Shown piece by piece: positions 55,641 to 64,000 of a stretch of 64,000 bases of DNA (position 1 is its first letter; each line of letters opens with the position of its first letter). A program made the translations under genes and the position numbers. The stretch comes from Canna indica (lineage: Eukaryota; Streptophyta; Magnoliopsida; Zingiberales; Cannaceae), in the NCBI GenBank assembly GCA_034359265.1, contig CP136891.1:80220501-80284500 (forward strand). The letters are read 5' to 3'. The notes beneath the pieces were generated by a model. The model was not told where the DNA came from. It saw only the letters and a program-made list of their open reading frames with translations, and made no database searches.

Positions 55641-57154
55641 TCACGATGACGATGGAGGATGGTCTGGATCATATAGCGGGGTCTGGAGTGCTTGAGTGTA
55701 CACCGGCGTGGACTGACTCGATGACGATGGATTAGATGATGCCGAAGAGATGCCTGCTTCGGGATGACCTGACATGTTGCGTAGCGTAGCATGCATCTCC
55801 GCCATCATCTGACTTTGACGCGCGACCATCTCCTCTAGAGTCCTTATTCTGCTACTATGATCATAACTGGATCTAGAGGTGGACGGCCGCTCACCAGCGA
55901 CCGGAGGGGTCGGTGCCCCAAGTGGCCCTAGTACGGCTCGCACATGACCACTATCTGCAAAGCCATATACACGGCCATGGTCCCAGCCACCTGCGGCCTC
56001 GACCCACGTTGCTGCGTCAAAGTCCTCGGGGGTGCCCCCGCGCTGCACCACCGTCTGGCTGTAGGTCTCCTACTCGAGTTTGATTTTTTGTTTAATATTT
56101 ATCATAAAACTTAAATTATAAATATATAATGAATAATTTAAACAAATATATAATTACCATAATGTATGCAGCGCGGTTGTCGATGTACTCCCCCGTCCCA
56201 TGTGCTCGACGGTGAGTCCGCTCAAACACCGCCATCGGGGAGGGTTGCTGGACAGTCACGTCATCCGACACCGTCGTCTACATTTACAAAACAAATACAT
56301 TAATTAGTACACATAGTAACAAATAAAATATATAATTAAAAGGTATACTTAACATACGGTTCACGTGCACTGCAAATGAAACAGAGCCGCCGGTGTGACG
56401 CGCTGCTCCCCCCGACATGCGATTTATAGCCGCATTCCGAGAAACCTCCTACCATTGATCCGTCGACCATATTCCCACGAGCTGGTCCCATATATCCGGA
56501 GTAATCCAATCTGGGCCGTATCCCCGAGTCTCCGCGATGTTAGTGATCCCAGCTCGTGCCATCGCCTGGGACCGAGCCTGCCCCAGCTGCCCGTTGTACC
56601 TCGCACGGGAAATAGCCTCCCAGGCAGCGTAAATGAATGGCCTCTGGTCCTCGGCCCATGTAAAGCGAGCCTGTAAAATAATAATATCAGTACCAATATT
56701 AATCATCATGCATGTAAAAAAAAATAATACGTGCCTCAAACTCGCGCCATAACATGTCGATGTGCTCGCTAGGCACGTGAGACCACGTAGGCCATGCCCC
56801 GTGCATGTATCGTCGAATAGTAGAAGAAATTCTCCTTGGCACTTCTTCTTGCTCGAACCTGCACAACAAAAATAAATTTTAATATTATATTATGATATAA
56901 TGAATTTATAATAATTCATAATTCATGATATATTACCGCTCCCCAATCACGCTAATAAATCTATGTGACTCTGTGGCTGGTGGATGCTGCCACCTGTTCG
57001 GCCCGCGTGGCCGCCTGCGTTTAGATGTACTAGCCCCAGTAGTATCATCGGCAGGAGGATCAACAACAGGAGAATCAGCAGCATGAGTAAGTGCTGGAGT
57101 CTCACCGATCGGAGACTCCGAAGCTCTCTTGCGACGATAACCATAACTAGACAT
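55641..57154 (-). pseudogene. Second gene of CACTA 2 (Transposase_24-type protein)
   Basis: Minus-strand exons read MSSYGYRRKRASESPIGE (57154-56933), then RRISSTIRRYMHGAWPTWSH and EHIDMLWREFE (about 56850-56735), ARFTWAEDQRPFIYAAWEA and YGPDWITPDIWDQLVGIW (about 56670-56440), a middle exon with TVFERTHRR (about 56280-56160), and YSQTVVQRGGTPEDFDA, AAGGWDHGRVYGF and LGPLGAPTPP (56075-55641). The blocks between exons are AT-rich with GT..AG edges, so introns are likely. The protein matches plant Ptta/En/Spm second proteins, thought to bind subterminal repeats. Stops are few; it may be close to intact if introns are correct. Confidence 0.7.
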
Positions 57155-57229
57155 ATCTGTCGAATAGATATATAATCAGATTATTGTATAAATAGTAGAT
57201 ATATATTTAATAAAATATATACTTTACAA

Positions 57230-60200
57230 TTATTCCTCATCATCTGAATAATAGTCTCTGAATTCTTCCTCTTCTTCCTCTTCTTCATCTTCTTCATCTC
57301 CAGCTTCCTCAATTTCATGATCGTCATCATCAGCATATTCAACTTCTAATTGAATTGACGTTGTGTCTGCATCCTCGAGTATTGGAATAATACGATCTAC
57401 AGCAGGAGGATCATCTTCTTGATAGAAACCATGTGTCATATCAGGTATCAGCTCATTTTCTCCTACTATCGGATCAATTTTTCCTCTACCTTTTGTCTTA
57501 CAGACTACACGCCAATCTGCTCTATCTTTATTTCGAGCCGGATACTTCGCGTAATATACTTGTTCGGCTTGTGATGCCAATATAAAAGGCTCATTTGCTG
57601 CCAATTTCGATTTGTAATTAACCTCAACAAGTTTGTATTTTGGATGAACTTTCATGCCCCTTTCTGTTGTATCGAACCAATGACATCTAAATAGGATAAC
57701 TAATTTTGAGCCGAAGTAGTGCAACTCTATCACTTCTTCCACCAGTCCATAAAAATCCATATCACATTCAACATAGGTTGTCCCTTTCACGCAGACCCCA
57801 GCATTCATCGTCTTCTTTGTAAATGCATATTCAACCGTGTGAAATTTATACCCATTAACAAAATATCCGCTATAGCACGACACAAGTCGCGACGGTCCAC
57901 TAACAAACTCAAATATTCTTTCATCTATTTCAGCTCTGTGATCTTTGCTGTAAGTCTGAATCCAAGTAGGGAAATCACGATTCCGTAATCTCTCCAATTC
58001 TTGATCGTTGTGAATAGAGTATTTTTGCACCATCTCAAAGTCAAATATTTCAATGAATTATTCAATCTCTGGACAATTGAGTAATACATACAAGTGTGTC
58101 AAATGATACTCTTCATCGCTTAAGTGTCGAGATGGACGAGAACCAAAAGCACGACCAGAGTGACAAAATATATTTAAACGTCCATCTGAATGTCGAACAC
58201 CCCCATCGTCGTTACGTGGAAGACGATCAAATCTTGTCTGTATTGTCGATTCAAAGTAAAATGAGCAGAATGTTGAAATTTCTTGGATGATATACGATTC
58301 AGATATTGATCCTTCAACAGCTGCGGTGTTCTTTAATTTTTTCTTCAGACGGTTCATGTATCTTTCAAATAAGTACATCCACTGATATTGAACGGGGCCA
58401 CCAACTAGTTCCTCGTATGCCAAGTGTATGAGTAGATGCTCCATCGAGTCAAAAAATGCAGGAGGAAAAAACTGCTCCAGCTTACATATGATTTCAACAA
58501 TATTATTTTCAAGTGTTGACATATCTTCGACTCGAAGGACATTTGCACAGATGTTTCTAAAAAACATACTTAATTCAGTCAACGGACCCCAAATATTATC
58601 AGGTAGAAGATCTCGAAATGCGATCGGAAGTAATCTCTGTATGAATACATGACAATCATGGCTCTTCATCCCTGATATTTTGCAATCATCGACGTTCACA
58701 CATCGAGATAAGTTTGAAGCATATCCATCGGGTAATCTGAGTTCTTTTACCCATTGACAAACATCTTTGATCTGTTGTTTATTTAACACATATAGGGCCT
58801 CCGGTTTCAGATATCGTCTGTTTACCTCTTGTAACTCCAACTCTGGTCTTTTACAAAGTATTTTCAGATCATGTCGGACTTTGACATTATCTTTTGTTTT
58901 TCTGGAAATATCCATCAAAGTGTTGGAAATATTATCAAACATATTTTTTTCAATGTGCATGACATCTAAATTATGTCGAATCAATAATGAACTCCAATAG
59001 GGCAATTCCCAAAAGATACTTTTTTTCACCCAGTTATGTGTTTGGCCAAAACCTGACACTCTTTCATTGCGACCAAATACTATATCTGGAAGTGCTTAAA
59101 CACGTGCTAACATTTGTTCACCAGACAACATCGGTGGTGGCCCATCTCTTTCGACTCTGCCCTTAGTAAATTTATTACGATTCCTTCGATACTGATGATT
59201 AACCTGTAGGAATCGACGATGACAATCAAAGAATGAGATTTTTCGTCCGTTCTGAAGACTGATTGATTTAGAGTGTTCCATACAATACGAACAAGAGAGT
59301 CGGCCGTGAGTGCTCCAACCAGACAACATGTCGTACGCCGGGAAATTATTGATTGTCTACAAGACCGCGGCCTTTAAATTGAAGTTTTGCTTCCGATGAC
59401 AATCATAAGTGACAGCTCCCTCAGTCCACAATGTTTTCAATTCATCTATCAAGGGTCTGAGAAATATGTCAATTTCTTTTCGCGGACCCTTAGGACCCGG
59501 AATAATCATCGAAAGATAAATAAATTCATCTTTCATGCACATTGACGGTGGCAAATTATAAACTGTCAGCAGCACTGGCCAAACTGAATAAGGAGTTGCA
59601 GAATGTCCAAACGGATTAAAACCATCTGTGCACAATCCCAGTCTGATATTTCTAGTCTCCCTAGCAAATGAAGGATAACATGTATCCAAATGTTTCCATG
59701 CTTCACTGTCAGATGGATGAGTCATTACTGTATCATCACGACTTCTTGCATGCCAACTCATGTAGGGGGCTGTCTTTTCCGACATGAATAATTTTTGAAG
59801 CCTCGGTGTTAGTGGAAAATATCGAAGCACCTTAAACGGGATATTTTTCTGTCGGACCGATTTCTTCTCCTTGTAACGAGGATGTTGACATACAGGGCAT
59901 TTATCCAACTGCACATTTTCTTTAAAATATAAAATGCAGTTATTTTGGCACGTGTGTATTTTTTCGTACCAAAGTCCCAATTTTCTCATTAGCTTTTTAG
60001 TCTTATAAAAAGTTGGCTCAAACTTGTTATCAGTAGGCATCATTCCATTAATGAATCCAGCAATCTGATCATACGCAACTCCGCTGATATTACAATCGGC
60101 CTTGATGTTTAAGAGCTGTGTCATTGCTGAAAACCTAGTGTATTTAGGACAATTCTCATACAAATGTTCATCGGCAGCTTTCAACATCTCGTAAAATTCT

Positions 60201-60705
60201 GCAGCTTCTTTATTCGGTAATTCAATCTCTACCGCAGTTTATACTTCTGTGATATCAACCGCTGTAGTATCTGGTGGGACTGATGTCTGAAGAACTGACC
60301 GATCAACATTATAATTCAGGTGGAATTGACCCCCAAGACTATCAAGTATCATAGTTCTATAGCATTACATTGACTGGATGAAGAAGCACCAGCAGAGGAA
60401 GATTCACCATATGTCTGAACGACAAGATTGCTCGACGTCCCGACTTCGCGTGACTCCCCGTGACAAGTCCATAGAAAATATCTTGGTGCAAATCCTTTGG
60501 TATATAGATGCAGAGTGACAGTCTCCCGATCCAAAAATCGTCCATTCGAACACATGCAGCACGGACATCGGATTTGATCACCGATGCTAACGAAATTCCG
60601 ATTCGAATAGGCGAAATTTAGGAAGTACGTTACGCCTAATCGAAACTCATTTGTTAAAGCTCCACGATCAAGACGTCGGTACATCCAACTTCGATCAGCC
60701 GACAT
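57230..60705 (-). pseudogene. TNP2-like CACTA transposase with stops and a frameshift
   Basis: On the minus strand the protein starts MSADRSWMYRRLDRG at 60705, the transposase-associated N-terminal domain with CPCCMC. Main blocks follow: FLRPLIDELKTLWTEGAVTY (about 59440), TINNFPAYDMLSGWSTHG with CSYCMEHS (59350-59280), and HNLDVMHIEKNMFDN (about 58960), which has the D-x-M-H-x-E-K-N motif. DUF4218-type MKSHDCHVFIQRLLPIAFRD is at about 58660, and DUF4216-type FVNGYKFHT at about 57860. An acidic tail ends at 57230. Interruptions are a one-base shift near 60352, and stops at 60241-60243, 59357-59359, 59096-59098 and 58058-58060. A functional product is unlikely unless some breaks fall in unrecognised introns. 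Confidence 0.88.
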
Positions 60706-61154
60706 GATTCTGTCAATCAATGACAATTTCTTTGGTTAATGTCTTTAGGTGAGATTGTCATATTCCATTCAGGATTTATGTTATTTATATTGCACTAAGT
60801 ACTTATTTTAACCGCTAACTTTATTCTAAATTTTGGCATCATCTCCCTACAGTTCTCCGAATACACATATCATCTGGGCGCGTATCGGAGAACAAGAGAG
60901 ATGTTGCCGAAATTTAGAATAATTAGTTAATAGTTAAAATAAGAACGTAAGTGCAGTACAAACAACTATATTCCCAAATTGTCAAATCAGGGACAATTCA
61001 AGAATTGTACGTCGTATAAAAGATCATCTACTTCTTTTACGCGGACATACAATCCCCGAACGGATCTAAGGTTTTGCTAAATCATATCTGACTCGTCGAT
61101 GCGAACGTGAAACATATCAACTCGTCGGATGGATGATTATTTTCTAAATGTTTC

Positions 61155-61205
61155 AGCAAGAGTCCAAAGTGGACGATTCCGGCGCGCGTCCGAAGTGGAC
61201 GATTC
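61155..61205 (-). repeat. Two-unit form of the minisatellite expanded in CACTA 1
   Basis: Two units near AGTCCGAAGTGGACGATTCCG lie in tandem. On the minus strand they match the 27-bp units at 43855-44112. Confidence 0.6.
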
Positions 61206-62420
61206 CGAAATTAATCTAAACCCTAATAATTAATCTAAAAAATTAAACAATTAATCTAAATAATTAATTAACATATATAAAAAAATTAAAAAATATATAA
61301 ATATGCAATTTTCGGCGCCGGCGTACAGTGTCCAGACAGAGTGTCCGGTCACTGTAAAAGCTCCGGCGGCGGCCATCGGCCGACCGCCGCCGGCCGAAAC
61401 CCTAAAAATAGGGTTTCAGTCGGATTTCCCGTCGGCCGCAACGGGGAGAGACGGCCGGACGACGATGATTACCTGAAATCGGCGATCAAGGACGGACGAC
61501 AGTGTCGGCAGCGGCAGCTCGGCGTCGTCGGTGTCGGCAGCGACGGTGAGAGACGGGAGGAGGAGGCGGCGGCGGCAACAACGGGAGGAAGAAGGGTCGG
61601 GCGCGATCTGCGACCTATATAAACTTATCAGCAACGGCTCACTCGCCCGTTAGAAAGCCGTTGCTAATAAGTTATCATCAGCAACGGCTCACTTGTCTGT
61701 TAGAAAGCCGTTGCTGATAATTTAATCATCAGCAATGGCTCGCGTGTCCGTTACAACGTCGTTGCAGATATAGCATATCTGCAACGGCTTGAGCGGCCGT
61801 TGCTGATAGCCGTTGCTGAAGACTCAATTTCTAGTAGTGGAATTTTAGGGCGATTTTCGAGTTTTCATGTTTTTGGGTTCGGGTTTGGTTTTTGGGTTCT
61901 TATGCATCATCATTAGGATTTATAACATAAACTAGACACCCTAAATCTAAACTCTAACTTTTCGAAGAATCCCGAGTGTCGACGAGAGTCCTTGCCGATT
62001 TCTTTGATTTTTTTGATCGCGGACGTCGTGCGCTAACCGACTTGGAACCTGAAAGATTTCTCAATGAAACATTAGTTCTATATTTGTTATCATCAAAATC
62101 GAGATTAATTAAGACCAATGTAGAAAACCTTAGACAAACAGACCCGTTTAGCTCGATAACAAAAAAATAAAATCGGGTTATCGGGCCCAAATCGTGCTCG
62201 GATCGTGCTATTAGGCCTGAGTCGTGCCATTATAGCTGGGCTATCGGGCTCATATCATGCTATTGGGCTAATTCGGGCCCGATAACCCGATATTTTTTTT
62301 ATAATGTACAAAATTTCTTTCGGGTTATCGGGCTGGGCTAGGCCTACACCGCCTAGCTCGGCCCGACCAGATAATTTTTTTGGGCTTATCGGGTGGCACA
62401 AGGGCGGCGCGAGCGCGAGC

Positions 62421-62820
62421 ACGAGTCATAAATTTATTGTAGATTTATAGGGTGAAGATTTTAAAATAATAAAAATAAATTGATGAGATTTTATATCGAT
62501 GAATAATTAAAATGTAAATATATATATATATATATATGCTTTAAGTTATTAATATATATATATATATTATTTAGTCTATTAAAATATTTTTATTTTTTCG
62601 TTTGATCTCTTATTTTATCTTTAATCCATATCAGCATTGACACTTAACAGTAAAAATTAACAGATGAATCAAACAGTAACGAAGATAATTTTTGAGATAC
62701 TAAATGAAATTTTCTTGAAAATAAGAGATGAAATAAAAAAAATATAATATTTTGAAGGACCAAAAATATAATTAAGCCGTAACTGAAATTTATATACCTC
62801 TTTTCCGTTGATTAGCCTTT
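62421..62820. repeat. AT-rich spacer with MITE-like repeat copy 2
   Basis: (TA)n tracts lie at 62518-62539 and 62551-62567. From about 62570 to 62783 there is a reversed copy of the repeat at 53104-53390 (CATTGACACTTAACAG, TTAACAGATGAATCAAAC, ATATAATTAAGCC). Confidence 0.55.
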
Positions 62821-62843
62821 CACACTCCAATCCGGTATAAACG

Positions 62844-63227
62844 TTGCGTTTCGGCCTCCGTTACAAACCTTTTTTTTGTTGCGTATCTCCGGCCCGAAGC
62901 TTTACGAGCGAATCACGCTTCTCAAGCAAACATGCTTATCGATGTCGTTCTCTCACCTTCCAAAAGATCCGCGCATTTCCGATTTTCCCCTCCGAAAGAG
63001 AAAGGGAAGGCGAGGTGTGGGTGCGGCGAAGCAGCACTCAGTGGGTAAGCCGATACTTAGTTGCCAAGCTAGCTTTTTTATCACCACACACACTCACCTT
63101 TTTCACTTTTCATCAGCTCCTGCCGCGATCACTATACTCCTCGCCTCGCCCGAAGCAAGTCGCAGCTGATCCAGGAAAACCAAAACTTTTTTTAAGAAGT
63201 GTCAAGTACGTCGTCCTCCCTCTGTGA
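62844..63227 (+). other. Possible first exon or 5' UTR of a gene continuing outside the window
   Basis: A stretch less AT-rich than its surroundings with pyrimidine-rich patches looks like a plant 5' leader. It contains donor-like sequences, such as GTGGGTAAGC near 63042. The 127-codon open frame (starting MRFGLRYKPF) has no recognisable domain and is Arg/Ser-rich. Nothing further is recognised to the window end at 64000. Confidence 0.25.
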
Positions 63228-64000
63228 TTCTTCTTTTTCTTTAGTTTTTATAGGTTGATATTTTTTCTTGAGCTTCGTATGTGGTATGATCTGTCTTTAG
63301 TTGGATGATTTAGGTTTTAAATTGTTTCTGCACCCAGTGAATGATTTTAGTTCTTGGAGATTTCATATCATTATGTTGTTGCTTCATGGTATATAGTATT
63401 TGCTAGTCATCACGAAAAAACAAGGGAGATATGGTAATAGGGGGATATTGGATTTTGTTATCAAGTTAAATAGGATATGATGATCTATATATGTTTATAT
63501 TTATTGCTTCGGATTCTATGAATATATTTTGGTTGAAGGAGATAATCCTTTGTTGGTTAATTAAAGAGGTAAACAAGACCTTTAGATTATCCGTCTTGGT
63601 AGAGCGTTTGAACTTTCTTTTAGGTATTATGTAGATTATCCGTCTTTTCTCCGAATGCGCTTTCACTTCATCTGGATGGGCTTATTTCCTCTCGGGTCTA
63701 CATATTCCGTTCTTTTATATCTTCACACCCGCTCATTGCTCTAGAAACTGCTCGAGTTCTTCTCTCTTCCCATGCAAATTGAAGCTGAGTTTGATATGGT
63801 GTTGGTTCATATGGTATGAGCGCAACTCGCGGATATTCGAAGAGCGACGATCTCCCTCTCAATCATTGGCTGCTGCGGCTGCAAGTTACTTTGTTTGTTG
63901 TATCAAATGTCTTTCCTGACATTATGTTGTAGGCCTATGGCCATACTATATTTTCGATTTTAGACTTATTTTTTACCCCTTCTCCCCCATCACCCGCAAT

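Larger units (their letters stand above)
55047..61839 (-). mobile_element. CACTA (En/Spm) transposon 2, full length with decayed genes
   Basis: Ends are CACTACTAGAAA at 55047 and TTTCTAGTAGTG ending at 61839. A perfect 3-bp duplication GAA lies at 55044-55046 and 61840-61842. Both subterminal regions hold many AGCAACGGC/GCCGTTGCT words in both orientations (55070-55370 and 61625-61820), the expected binding sites for the element's DNA-binding protein. Genes on the minus strand are a TNP2-like transposase (60705-57230) and a Transposase_24-type protein (57154-55640). It sits inside solo LTR 2. Confidence 0.95.
53725..62140. mobile_element. Solo LTR 2, split by CACTA 2
   Basis: The left part (53725-55046) starts TGTTGGTGAAATGACC; the right part (61843-62140) ends TTAGACAAACA. 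A perfect pentamer GACCC flanks it (53720-53724 and 62141-62145). Both parts align in order with solo LTR 1: CCCCGCTTAGGATTT, ACACCCGGAAGTAT, then CCTGAAAGATTTCTC and TTGTTATCATCAAAATCGAG. Without the CACTA and one copy of its target it would be about 1.62 kb. No internal retroelement genes are present. Confidence 0.88.
53646..62420. mobile_element. hAT-like MITE split by solo LTR 2 (outermost layer of a nest)
   Basis: The left part starts TAGGGGTGGCAATTCGTG and has GGGCCGG words up to 53724. After the LTR, 62141 to about 62420 continues with GGGTTATCGGGCCC, CGGGCCCGATAACCCG and GGGCTGGGC words. The joined composition is that of the GC-word hAT-like MITEs in this window. No clean right terminus or 8-bp duplication was found, so the right end is approximate. 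Confidence 0.5.

Noticed and set aside
57719..59000. Plus-strand ORFs of 64-89 codons opposite the CACTA transposase
   Set aside because: They are shadows of the minus-strand transposase, which has clear domain matches.

Overview
This is nuclear DNA from a flowering plant, built mostly of nested transposable elements around very few genes. The AT-rich spacers, the intronless and strongly GC-biased phosphate transporter gene, the plant-type LINE, copia, CACTA, hAT-like and Mutator-like elements and the absence of any bacterial gene organisation all fit. The very high third-position GC of the transporter suggests a monocot; this is inference. No rRNA, tRNA or CRISPR array was recognised.

Layout. 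1-7.2 kb: an inverted-repeat element cut by the window edge, two hAT-like MITEs (2038-2515 and 4897-5412), and a Mutator-like element (5700-7171, 9-bp target duplication) carrying pieces of a 2-oxoglutarate/Fe(II) dioxygenase gene. 7.4-13.8 kb: a decayed but nearly complete L1-type LINE split by an hAT-like MITE (10205-10716). 13.8-17.2 kb: AT-rich spacer, then a second long-inverted-repeat element that captured a PLAT/LH2-domain gene. 18.4-20.8 kb: the main intact host gene, a PHT1 inorganic phosphate transporter, with a PHR1-type P1BS site beside its TATA box. 21-24.1 kb: a Mutator-type hairpin MITE, an hAT-like MITE, a 21-bp minisatellite, and a broken inverted fragment of a PHT1 gene.

24.9-41.1 kb: a copia element (B) with 5-bp target duplication TGCAA. 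Its gag and RT/RNase H halves are separated by about 12 kb of foreign DNA. That DNA holds a degraded serine carboxypeptidase-like fragment, an unrecognised GC-rich coding remnant, and a younger copia element (A, 30910-38343) inserted into that remnant. 42.3-50.9 kb: two small secreted-peptide-like genes that share a C-terminal NHH-x-(I/M)-x-R-(D/E)-x-(Y/F) motif, separated by a deleted CACTA element (42946-49175). Inside that CACTA lie a solo LTR and a 310-bp mini-CACTA. 51.5-62.4 kb: an inverted-repeat element with an hAT-like MITE inside it, then a three-layer nest. A MITE-like sequence starting near 53646 was entered by a solo LTR (53725-62140, duplication GACCC), and that LTR was entered by a CACTA element (55047-61839, duplication GAA) carrying decayed TNP2-like and Transposase_24-like genes on the minus strand. 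62.4-64 kb: spacer and a possible first exon of a gene outside the window.

Only the PHT1 gene and the two small peptide genes look like functional host genes. Much of the rest can be ordered in time, because insertions interrupt each other with visible target-site duplications.
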